Positions 33,163 through 40,468 of a stretch of DNA of 64,000 nucleotides are shown here, piece by piece (the stretch's first letter is position 1; each line of letters begins with the position of its first letter). The position numbers were made by a program, and so were the translations under genes. Origin of the DNA: Pseudomonas paracarnis (lineage in GTDB: Bacteria > Pseudomonadota > Gammaproteobacteria > Pseudomonadales > Pseudomonadaceae); assembly GCF_904063055.1 (NCBI RefSeq), contig NZ_CAJFCN010000010.1, forward strand, positions 124,001 to 188,000, written 5' to 3'. The notes under the pieces were generated by a model, which did not search any database, was not told the origin of the DNA, and was given only the letters and a program-made list of their open reading frames with translations.

Positions 33163-35082
33163 ATGAACAGCTGGTTCGGTAACATCAGCGTCAATCTCAA
33201 ACTCGGCCTGGGCTTCGGCCTGGTGTTGGTCCTCACTTCAGTCCTGGCGCTCACGGGCTGGACCAGCCTCGGCGGCTTGATCGACCGTAGCAATTGGATG
33301 AGCGATATCACCCAGCTCAACGCCTCGCTGACCAAGCTGCGCATCGTGCGCTTGCAATACATGCTGGCCAATGGCGACGAAGCCGTGGCGCAGAACGTAC
33401 AGACCAGCCTCGATGCCTTCGCCGCTCAGCAACAGAAGCTGCTGGATAGCTTCAAGAGCCCGGAAAACCTCAAGCTGCTCAATGACCAGAAAGCCGTCAT
33501 TACCGCCTACCGCCAGTCCTTGAACAAAATGCGCGAGGCCTACCGCAATGGCAACGCTGCGCGCGACGTCATGGGCGCCAAGGCCGATATCGCCAACGCG
33601 CAAATCAATGCGCTGCAAACCAGTGTGCAACAGGCGCCGGATAGCCCGGAACGCTTCACGCAATTTCTGGCCGTGACCCAAGCCAAGAATGAGTTCCAGC
33701 AAGCTCGCTACGAAGTGCGCGGCTATACCAATAGTCCCAACGCAGAAACCGAAGCCCGCGCTGCGGCGCAACTGGAAAAAGCCGTCGCCGGTTTGAAGGA
33801 CCTCAGCGCGGCGTTCGGTACCGGTCAGCAAAGCGCATTGTCGGCCCTGGAAACCGCCCTCGGTGCCTACCGCAGCGCCGTGCAGAGCTACAAGGCAGCC
33901 AACGCCAACATCGTCACCGCCCGCGCCGAAATGACCACCCAGGGCGCCGATATCGTGACCATCAGCGACAAGCTGTACGACATTCAACTGGAACGTCGCG
34001 ACGCTGAAAGCACCCAGGCCCGCAGCCTGCAATTGATCAGCACCTTGCTGGCTTTGCTGGTTGGCGTAATTGCCGCCTGGGTCATCACCCGACAGATCAC
34101 CCGCCCGATCCAGGACACCCTGGCGGTGGTAGAGCGCATCGCTTCGGGCGACTTGAGCCACAACATCCAGGTAACCCGCCGTGATGAGCTGGGCGTGCTG
34201 CAACAAGGCATCCAGCGCATGGGCACGACCCTGCGCGAGTTGATCAGCGGCATCCGCGATGGCGTGACCCAGATCGCCAGCGCCGCTGAAGAGCTATCGG
34301 CCGTAACCGAGCAAACCAGCGCCGGGGTAAACAGCCAGAAGATCGAGACCGATCAGGTCGCCACCGCCATGCATGAAATGACCGCCACCGTGCAGGAAGT
34401 TGCGCGCAATGCCGAGCAGGCGTCCCAAGCCGCCTCCGACGCCGACGGCCAGGCCCGCGAAGGCGACAAGGTGGTGGCCGAAGCCATCGCCCAGATCGAA
34501 CGCCTGGCGGCTGAAGTCGCCCGCTCTACCGACGCCATGACGCACCTGCAACAAGAGAGCAACAAGATCGGCAGCGTGATGGACGTAATCAAGGCGGTGG
34601 CCGAACAGACCAACCTGCTGGCCCTGAACGCCGCGATTGAAGCCGCGCGTGCCGGTGAGGCCGGGCGTGGCTTCGCGGTGGTCGCCGACGAAGTACGCGG
34701 CCTGGCCCAGCGTACACAGAAATCCACCGAGGAAATCGAAGGCCTGGTGGCCGGCTTGCAGAACGGCACCCAACAAGTGGCCAGCGTGATGAACAACAGC
34801 CGCAGCCTCACCGACAGCAGCGTCGAACTGACGCGCAAGGCTGGGGTATCCCTGGAAAACATCACCCGCACCGTGTCGAATATCCAGTCGATGAACCAGC
34901 AGATTGCAGCGGCCGCCGAACAGCAAAGCGCCGTGGCGGAAGAGATCAGCCGCAGTATCGTGAATGTGCGGGATGTGTCCGAGCAGACCGCGACTGCCAG
35001 TGATGAGACGGCCAAGTCGAGTGTGGAACTGGCTCGATTGGGTAGCCAGTTACAGCAGATGGTCAGTCATTTCCGGGTTTAA
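33163..35082 (+). CDS. Methyl-accepting chemotaxis protein with HBM-type sensor
   Basis: A 639-residue chemoreceptor. Membrane helix at about 11-31, an approximately 250-residue all-helical periplasmic domain (helical bimodular, HBM, as in McpS), second membrane helix about 288-308, HAMP (about 309-362), and a methyl-accepting signalling domain whose tip contains EQTNLLALNAAIEAARAG. HBM receptors of Pseudomonas bind organic acids or polyamines; the ligand here cannot be read. The start at 33163 has AAGGAG. Ends without the pentapeptide CheR tether. Confidence 0.9.
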   Translation: MNSWFGNISVNLKLGLGFGLVLVLTSVLALTGWTSLGGLIDRSNWMSDITQLNASLTKLRIVRLQYMLANGDEAVAQNVQTSLDAFAAQQQKLLDSFKSPENLKLLNDQKAVITAYRQSLNKMREAYRNGNAARDVMGAKADIANAQINALQTSVQQAPDSPERFTQFLAVTQAKNEFQQARYEVRGYTNSPNAETEARAAAQLEKAVAGLKDLSAAFGTGQQSALSALETALGAYRSAVQSYKAANANIVTARAEMTTQGADIVTISDKLYDIQLERRDAESTQARSLQLISTLLALLVGVIAAWVITRQITRPIQDTLAVVERIASGDLSHNIQVTRRDELGVLQQGIQRMGTTLRELISGIRDGVTQIASAAEELSAVTEQTSAGVNSQKIETDQVATAMHEMTATVQEVARNAEQASQAASDADGQAREGDKVVAEAIAQIERLAAEVARSTDAMTHLQQESNKIGSVMDVIKAVAEQTNLLALNAAIEAARAGEAGRGFAVVADEVRGLAQRTQKSTEEIEGLVAGLQNGTQQVASVMNNSRSLTDSSVELTRKAGVSLENITRTVSNIQSMNQQIAAAAEQQSAVAEEISRSIVNVRDVSEQTATASDETAKSSVELARLGSQLQQMVSHFRV

Positions 35083-35088
35083 AAAACC

Positions 35089-35122
35089 AAAAAAAGCCGC
35101 CTCAATTTAAGCCGAGGCGGCT
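35089..35122 (-). terminator. Terminator after the microprotein ORF
   Basis: AGCCGCCTC / GAGGCGGCT stem with a 10-nt loop; on the minus strand it runs into seven T residues. It lies 15 bp beyond the 32-codon ORF, evidence that this strand is transcribed. The plus-strand T tract is poor. Confidence 0.8.
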
Positions 35123-35136
35123 CCACTTCTCAGACC

Positions 35137-35235
35137 TTATTGATCATCAAAGCTGTCCCGCAGGAATGTCCACACGTGATAAACACGTAAAGCATTCACT
35201 ACGAGGTTCCACGTACGTCGTGCAAACTTAGACAT
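35137..35235 (-). CDS. Candidate 32-residue microprotein
   Basis: ATG at 35235 is preceded by AGGAGGG with 6-nt spacing, a very strong ribosome site, and the frame ends TAA at 35137. The product begins MSKFARRTWN and ends RDSFDDQ; the middle is hydrophobic and aromatic (LVVNALRVYHVWTFL), basic at the N terminus and acidic at the C terminus, so it could be a short amphipathic or membrane-associated helix. It is followed directly by a terminator. I recognise no family. The arrangement recalls dual-function RNAs carrying a short ORF. Confidence 0.6.
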   Translation of the reverse strand: MSKFARRTWNLVVNALRVYHVWTFLRDSFDDQ

Positions 35236-35239
35236 ACTC

Positions 35240-35259
35240 GGCCCTCCTAGAGTTGGGCC
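35240..35259 (-). promoter_or_regulatory. Hairpin overlapping the microprotein ribosome site
   Basis: GGCCC (35259-35255, minus) can pair with GGGCC (35244-35240), which includes the last G residues of AGGAGGG. Weak 5-bp stem that could modulate translation. Confidence 0.4.
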
Positions 35260-35300
35260 TTACCTCCAGCGCACTTACCGGAACACGTGAGCCTTTGGAC

Positions 35301-35322
35301 GCGGGTCAATGCGTCCTTTGAG
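35301..35322 (+). repeat. 22-nt direct repeat, copy 1
   Basis: GCGGGTCAATGCGTCCTTTG plus AG. Identical to copy 2 at 35619-35640, 318 bp away in the same orientation. The first part also takes part in the GGACGC/GCGTCC hairpin at 35297-35316. Confidence 0.85.
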
Positions 35323-35327
35323 GTGGC

Positions 35328-35374
35328 CGGGCTAGTAGGCCTTCCGCATCAATCCGGCACGGATTACTAGCCCG
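35328..35374. repeat. Nested inverted repeat in the microprotein leader
   Basis: Outer arms CGGGCTAGTA (35328-35337) and TACTAGCCCG (35365-35374); inner arms AATCCG (35351-35356) and CGGATT (35360-35365). Such a two-level hairpin in a leader suggests a structured RNA. Confidence 0.65.
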
Positions 35375-35618
35375 TGGCGGTCAGTCCAGAATTCGCGCGC
35401 GTACCCGGCCCCCCAAAAGCGACAAACGCAGAACGGGGAAGATCCTAACCAACATTCCCGTCTAAGGTGTGTCTAACAGTGGTCAAATATCCAGTATCGC
35501 CGATAGATTCATTGCAAGCTTTTGCAGTCAAAATCAGGCAAGAGAAGATGCCTAAAGGATCCATGCCGGCCATCGTTCCGTCTTGCGTGACGACGTGACC
35601 GGCAGTTAGTATCCACCT

Positions 35619-35640
35619 GCGGGTCAATGCGTCCTTTGAG
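35619..35640 (+). repeat. 22-nt direct repeat, copy 2
   Basis: Exact second copy of the element at 35301-35322. Flanking sequence differs from copy 1, so this is not simply a longer tandem duplication. Confidence 0.85.
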
Positions 35641-35674
35641 ATAGCAAACCCCAGCCACTCACTGGGTTTGCAAT

Positions 35675-35706
35675 AAAAAACCGCCCTACTAAGGCGGTTT
35701 TTTTTT
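35675..35706. terminator. Bidirectional terminator after the VOC gene
   Basis: AAAAAACCGCC, loop CTACTAA, GGCGG followed by nine T. Works on the minus strand for the VOC gene and on the plus strand for anything transcribed rightward through 35.1-35.7 kb. Confidence 0.88.
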
Positions 35707-35722
35707 GCCTGCCATTTACCCT

Positions 35723-36091
35723 TCAGACCTCGCTGTCCTCGACAAACACCAGCCGATTCCCAAACGGGTCACGGATACTCATCTCCCGCGAACCCCAGGG
35801 CGTGTCCTCAACCCCAGGCTTGGCATATCGGTACTCTTTGCCCAGCAACTGCTGCTGATACGCATCGACCCCTTGGGCCTGAATTCGCACCGCCGCCCCC
35901 GGCGAAGCATCACCATGATGCTCGGACAAATGCAGCACGCACTCCCCCAGCGAGACCTGAAGGTACAACGGGAAATTCGCCTCGAAACGATGCTGCCAAT
36001 CGACCTTGAACCCCAGGAAGTCGACGTAGAATTCCAAGGCTTTGACCTCGTCGAAAATCCGCAGAATGGGGACGACTTTTCCTAAGTGCAT
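35723..36091 (-). CDS. VOC-family (glyoxalase/bleomycin-resistance-like) protein
   Basis: A 122-residue single VOC module. It starts MHLGKVVPILRIFDEVKALEFYVDFLGF and ends REMSIRDPFGNRLVFVED, the usual beta-alpha-beta-beta-beta pattern with a metal-site His/Glu arrangement. Members act as lyases, dioxygenases or antibiotic-binding proteins; no specific role can be read. The start at 36091 follows GGAG. Only 29 bp separates it from the upstream D-aminoacylase on the same strand. Confidence 0.83.
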   Translation of the reverse strand: MHLGKVVPILRIFDEVKALEFYVDFLGFKVDWQHRFEANFPLYLQVSLGECVLHLSEHHGDASPGAAVRIQAQGVDAYQQQLLGKEYRYAKPGVEDTPWGSREMSIRDPFGNRLVFVEDSEV

Positions 36092-36120
36092 GGCGACAGC
36101 TCCGTATAAAAGAAGCCCCA

Positions 36121-37584
36121 CTATAGAGCCGTAAACCCACCACGCAAATCCCCGCTACGCGCCAGGAACCGGCCTGCTCTCGCGCCGTTCGCCTGCCCAT
36201 CGCGATAGCTCAATACGCCATTGACCCACACGCCATCAATCCCTTCAGCTGCGCGCTGCGGTGCGGTGAAATCCGCCACATCCCGCACCCGCAGGGGGTC
36301 GAACAACACCAGGTCAGCCCAGTAGCCTTCACGGATCTCGCCACGCTCGGCCAGCCCAAAGCGCGCCGCCGACAAGCCGGTCATCTTGTGCACCGCCGTG
36401 TGCAAAGGGAACAAGCCGACATCCCGACTGAAATGCCCGAGTACCCGTGGGAAGGCCCCCCACAAGCGGGGATGAGGAAACGGGTCTTCAGGCAAGCCGT
36501 CCGAGCCCACCATCGACAACGGATGCGCAAGGATGCGCCGAACGTCGGCTTCATCCATCCCGTAATACACCGCCCCTGCCGGCTGTAAACGGCGAGCGGC
36601 CTCCAACAGCGAAACGTTCCACTCGCCAGCGATGTCCTGCAAATCGCGCCCGCCCATGTGCGGGTGCGGTGTCGACCAGGTGATGGTGATGCGAAACGCG
36701 TCGGTGACCTGTTTGAGGTCCAGGGTCGAGGAACTGGCAGCATAGGGATAGCAATCACAGCCCACCGGATGATTTTCCGCTGCAGCTTGCAGAGCCGCCA
36801 ACAACTGCGGACTGCGCCCCCAATTACCGGCACCCGCGCATTTAAGGTGGGAAATAATCACCGGCACCCTGGCATGTCGGCCGATCAGAAACGCCTCATC
36901 CATTGCCTCCAGTACCGGCTCGAACTCGCTGCGCAAATGCGTGGTGTACACCGCACCGTAGGCCGTCAGTTCTTCAACAAGCTGCAACACCTCATCAGTC
37001 TCGGCGTTGAATGCGCTGGCGTAGGCCAGGCCTGTGGATAACCCAAGGGCACCGGCCTCCAGGCTCTCTTGCAACTGCACGCGCATGGCCGCGATTTCAT
37101 AGGGCGTGGCGGTGCGATGCAGGTCATCCATATGGTTGCTGCGCAGCGCCGTGTGGCCGATCAGGGCGGCAACGTTCACTGCCGGATCGGCGCCTTGCAC
37201 TGCGTTGCGATAATCGCTGAACCGCGGATAACAGAACTGCTCACGCTTGCCCAATAAGTTCATTGGGTCCGGCGGGTCGCTGCGCAAACTCACCGGCGAG
37301 GCGCTGATGCCACAGTTGCCGACAATCACCGTGGTCACGCCTTGGCTGAGCTTGGGCAGCATCTGCGGCTGGCGGATCACCACCGTGTCATCGTGGGTGT
37401 GCACGTCGATAAAACCCGGCGCCAATACGCGGCCATGGGCGTCGATGACTTGCTCGGCCCGGGCTGTGGACAAGTCGCCAATCGTGCGGATACGCCCTGC
37501 GTGCACGCCCACATCGGCGACATACCCTGGGGTGTTACTGCCATCGATGATCAGCGCCTGGCGAATCAGCGTGTCGTACGTCAT
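36121..37584 (-). CDS. N-acyl-D-amino-acid deacylase (D-aminoacylase)
   Basis: A 487-residue amidohydrolase. Metal site PGFIDVHTHDD (about 62-72), the bridging-cysteine region VGNCGISASPVSL (about 95-107), YTTHLRSE (about 218-225), ISHLKCAGAGNWG (about 248-260) and MVGSDGLPED (about 366) are all family features. It hydrolyses N-acyl-D-amino acids to D-amino acids. ATG 37584 is one base after the stop of the RpiR gene, with GGAG inside that gene, so the two are coupled; a longer frame running into the RpiR gene is spurious. Confidence 0.9.
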   Translation of the reverse strand: MTYDTLIRQALIIDGSNTPGYVADVGVHAGRIRTIGDLSTARAEQVIDAHGRVLAPGFIDVHTHDDTVVIRQPQMLPKLSQGVTTVIVGNCGISASPVSLRSDPPDPMNLLGKREQFCYPRFSDYRNAVQGADPAVNVAALIGHTALRSNHMDDLHRTATPYEIAAMRVQLQESLEAGALGLSTGLAYASAFNAETDEVLQLVEELTAYGAVYTTHLRSEFEPVLEAMDEAFLIGRHARVPVIISHLKCAGAGNWGRSPQLLAALQAAAENHPVGCDCYPYAASSSTLDLKQVTDAFRITITWSTPHPHMGGRDLQDIAGEWNVSLLEAARRLQPAGAVYYGMDEADVRRILAHPLSMVGSDGLPEDPFPHPRLWGAFPRVLGHFSRDVGLFPLHTAVHKMTGLSAARFGLAERGEIREGYWADLVLFDPLRVRDVADFTAPQRAAEGIDGVWVNGVLSYRDGQANGARAGRFLARSGDLRGGFTAL

Positions 37585-37585
37585 A

Positions 37586-38446
37586 TCAGTCTCCAAGCGG
37601 CAGGCTGTCAGGGCCGCCGCGGTAATCATCCAGGGCCAGCTTGATCCGGCGCAGGCGTTCCTGGTTGTCGTCCGGCAGGGCCAGCGCCAGCTCGGTGGCG
37701 AGCAGGTCGATGGCCAGCAGCATGCCGTAGCGGGCGGCGGTGGGTTTGTAGATAAAACTGGTTTCCGCCGGTTGCAGCGGCAGCAGGACATCCGCCAATT
37801 CGGCCAGGGGAGAGTCCGCGAGGGTGATGGCAATGATCCGTGCGTCGTAGTTGCGCGCCAGTTTCACCACATCCAGTAATTCAGGTGTGCGGCCGGTGAG
37901 GGAACAGACAATCAAGGCATGTTGCGGGCCCAGGGTCGCGGCCGTGACGCGCATCATCACCGGGTCATGGCAGGCCGCAATCGGGTAGCCCAGACGCACC
38001 AGGCGCACCTGCAATTCATCGCTGCACAGGCTGGAGGGGCCGCCCATGCCGAACGCATGAATCATCCGCGCCTTGCCCAGCAAACTGACCGCATCGACAA
38101 AGCTGTGCTGGTTAAAACCTGACAAATGCTGGCGCAGCGTCGCTTCGATATCGCCCAGAATTTGCCGATGAAAGGCCGACTGCTCCGGCAACCCCGCCGG
38201 GTCCAGGAAGCGGCTGCCCACACCACTGGCCTGGGCCAGCTGCAGGCGCAAATCGCGCAAGTCACGGCAGCCAACGCTGCGGGCAAAACGCGACAAGGTC
38301 GCGGTGCTGACCTCGGCCCGCTGGGACAACGCCTCCAGGCTGGCCGAGGCGGCAAAGCCCACATCTTCAAGCATCAACTTGGCGATACGCCCTTCGCCGG
38401 CGCTGAACGAGTCCTGGCGGGCGCGGATCTGGTAGAGGATGTCCAT
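37586..38446 (-). CDS. RpiR-family transcriptional regulator with SIS domain
   Basis: A 286-residue regulator: RpiR helix-turn-helix (about 1-75, SLEALSQRAEVSTATLSRFARSVG in part) and sugar-isomerase SIS domain (about 125-250, FGMGGPSSLCSDELQ ... CSLTGRTPELLDVVKLA). RpiR proteins sense phosphorylated sugars or amino-sugar compounds. Located between the permease (25 bp upstream) and the D-aminoacylase (1 bp downstream), it probably controls this operon through the palindrome at 39889-39905. Confidence 0.9.
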   Translation of the reverse strand: MDILYQIRARQDSFSAGEGRIAKLMLEDVGFAASASLEALSQRAEVSTATLSRFARSVGCRDLRDLRLQLAQASGVGSRFLDPAGLPEQSAFHRQILGDIEATLRQHLSGFNQHSFVDAVSLLGKARMIHAFGMGGPSSLCSDELQVRLVRLGYPIAACHDPVMMRVTAATLGPQHALIVCSLTGRTPELLDVVKLARNYDARIIAITLADSPLAELADVLLPLQPAETSFIYKPTAARYGMLLAIDLLATELALALPDDNQERLRRIKLALDDYRGGPDSLPLGD

Positions 38447-38471
38447 GCAGGCTCCGGTTATAGAATCAGGC

Positions 38472-39821
38472 TCATAACACCAGGGACAAGCCGTAGGTCA
38501 GACCGAAGGCGACCAGCGAAATCAGGGTCTCCAGTACGGTCCAGGTCTTGAAGGTCTGGATGACCGTCATATTGAAGTATTCCTTGATCAGCCAGAAGCC
38601 GCCGTCGTTAACGTGGGAAAAGATCACCGAGCCCGCACCAGTCGCTAGCACCAGCAATTCAGGGTGTGGATAACCCAGGCCCAAGGCGACCGGCGCGACC
38701 ACCCCGGACGCGGTGGTCATGGCCACCGTGGCCGAGCCGGTGGCGACGCGCATCAACGCGGCGAACAGCCAGCCCATCACCAGCGGCGACAACTGGAACG
38801 CATGAGCCAGGCCAAGGATTTCATGAGTAACACCAGCGTCCACCAGGATGCGATTCAACCCACCGCCCGCGCCCACCAGCAAGGTAATGCTGGCGGTCGG
38901 CGCCAGGCATTCGTTGGTGAACTTGAGGATCGACTCGCGGTTGAAGCCCTGGGCCAGGCCCAAGGTCCAGAAACTCACCAGGGTCGCCACCAACAGGGCG
39001 ATCACCGAGTTGCCGATAAACAACAGGAACTGGTTGAAACCGCTGCCCGGCGTAGAAATCACGTTGGCCCAGCCGCCGATCATCATCAACACCACCGGCA
39101 GCAGGATGGTGCCCATGGTCAGCGCAAAGCTGGGCAGGCGTGTACGCGGTTCACGCTCGATAAACTGGCGCTCCAGCGGGTTTTGCGCCGGCAACTGAAT
39201 GTGCGGCACGATGAACTTGGCGTAGACGGGCCCGGCAATGATCGCCGTGGGGATGCCAATCAGGATCGCATACAGCACCGTTTGCCCGACCGAGGCGTTA
39301 TAGGCCAGCACCGCCATCATTGCCGCCGGGTGCGGCGGCACCAACGCATGCACCACCGACAGGCCAGCGACCATCGGCAGCCCGACCATCAGGATCGACA
39401 CGCCCACGCGCCGCGCCACGGTAAAGGCAATCGGCACCAGCAACACAAAGCCGACTTCGAAAAACAGCGGCAGCCCCACCAGGAACGCGATACACACCAT
39501 CGCCCAGTGGGCATTGCGTTCACCGAAGCGGTTGATCAGCGTGCGCGCCACCTGCTCGGCGCCACCGGACTCGGCCATCATCTTGCCGAGCATGGTACCC
39601 AGCGCCACCACCAGGGCGATATGCCCCAGGGTCTTGCCGACACCCGCCTCGTACGAACCCATGATGGTGTCCGCCGGCATTCCGGCCATCAGCGCCAGGC
39701 CGATGGACACCAGTGTAATCACGATAAAGGGGTTGAGTCGGTAGCGTGCAATCAGCACGATCAATGCAATGATGGCGATGGCAGCGTATGCCAATAGCCA
39801 GAAGCCCGGTGATGCGGCCAT
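38472..39821 (-). CDS. GntP-family permease (gluconate / D-serine type)
   Basis: A 449-residue inner-membrane symporter with about 12 helices and the GntP signature (GLALMAGMPADTIMGSYEAGVGKTLGHIALVVALGTMLGK in parts; ESGGAEQVARTLI; GAGGGLNRILVDAGV). GntP members carry gluconate, other hexonates or D-serine (DsdX). The operon partner, a D-aminoacylase, favours a D-amino acid or N-acyl-D-amino acid substrate over gluconate, but this is inference. The start at 39821 has AGGAG. Confidence 0.88.
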   Translation of the reverse strand: MAASPGFWLLAYAAIAIIALIVLIARYRLNPFIVITLVSIGLALMAGMPADTIMGSYEAGVGKTLGHIALVVALGTMLGKMMAESGGAEQVARTLINRFGERNAHWAMVCIAFLVGLPLFFEVGFVLLVPIAFTVARRVGVSILMVGLPMVAGLSVVHALVPPHPAAMMAVLAYNASVGQTVLYAILIGIPTAIIAGPVYAKFIVPHIQLPAQNPLERQFIEREPRTRLPSFALTMGTILLPVVLMMIGGWANVISTPGSGFNQFLLFIGNSVIALLVATLVSFWTLGLAQGFNRESILKFTNECLAPTASITLLVGAGGGLNRILVDAGVTHEILGLAHAFQLSPLVMGWLFAALMRVATGSATVAMTTASGVVAPVALGLGYPHPELLVLATGAGSVIFSHVNDGGFWLIKEYFNMTVIQTFKTWTVLETLISLVAFGLTYGLSLVL

Positions 39822-39888
39822 GCGGTACTCCTCGGAAAGGGTCACGTCGAATTGGTTGTGAAACTCATAAATCATTCCCGAGGAGCAT

Positions 39889-39905
39889 TTTCAATTTTTA
39901 TGAAA
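39889..39905. promoter_or_regulatory. TTTCA-N7-TGAAA palindrome, candidate RpiR operator
   Basis: TTTCAATTTTTATGAAA, an inverted repeat with 5-bp arms in an AT-rich island 68 bp upstream of the permease ATG. A suitable place for the RpiR regulator encoded in the operon. Confidence 0.5.
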
Positions 39906-40064
39906 GTAATTTTCGCCCACGGATAAGCGTTGTCGCTTGGGGATATGCCCGACGTGGGTGGATGAAAATCCGGAGGGTGTTCTTACATGAAGATCAGAGA
40001 AGGCGGAAACTCAGTCGCTGCCCTTGAGTCATAGAATGCGCATCCATTGCCCAGGAACCCGATC

Positions 40065-40439
40065 ATGATTCGCACCACAATTGCCGCCAGCGTCCTGCTC
40101 TTGTGCAGCAGCGCTTATGCCGCCGACAACCCTGCCTTGAAAAAATGCATGGACAGCGCCAATACCACCGCCGACATGGTCAATTGCAACGCCAGGCAAA
40201 CCAAGGTGCAGGACGACCGCCTGAACCGTGCCTACAAAACCGCCCTCGCCGCCCAGGAAGGCCCGCGCAAACAGCAACTGCAAGACGTGCAGCGCCTGTG
40301 GATCAAATACCGCGACGCCAATTGCGCCTTCGCTGGCAGTGCCACCGGCGGCACCCTTGATCAGGTCAACGGCTCAGGCTGCGTGCTGGACATGACCCAG
40401 ACCCGCGCCCAGGAGCTGGAAGACCTGGTCGGGCCGTAA
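40065..40439 (+). CDS. LprI/DUF1311 family secreted protein
   Basis: A 124-residue exported protein: signal peptide (MIRTTIAASVLLLCSSAYA-AD) and the LprI-like core with paired cysteines (ALKKCMDSA ... MVNCNARQ ... DANCAFAG ... GSGCVLDMTQTRAQEL). The family includes a lysozyme inhibitor from mycobacteria and many periplasmic proteins of unknown role. The start at 40065 gives a normal signal peptide. Confidence 0.82.
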   Translation: MIRTTIAASVLLLCSSAYAADNPALKKCMDSANTTADMVNCNARQTKVQDDRLNRAYKTALAAQEGPRKQQLQDVQRLWIKYRDANCAFAGSATGGTLDQVNGSGCVLDMTQTRAQELEDLVGP

Positions 40440-40468
40440 TAACAACCTCGCTCCTACAGAAGAAGGCG

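Larger units (their letters stand above)
35083..35722. other. Structured 640-bp intergenic region with direct repeats and a microprotein ORF
   Basis: No ordinary-length gene is convincing. The stretch contains, from left: a minus-strand terminator (35089-35122), a 32-codon ORF (35137-35235, minus), a hairpin over its ribosome site (35240-35259), a GGACGC/GCGTCC hairpin (35297-35316), a nested hairpin (35328-35374), two direct 22-nt repeats (35301-35322, 35619-35640), a CAAACCC/GGGTTTG hairpin near 35645-35670 and a strong bidirectional terminator (35675-35706). Confidence 0.7.
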
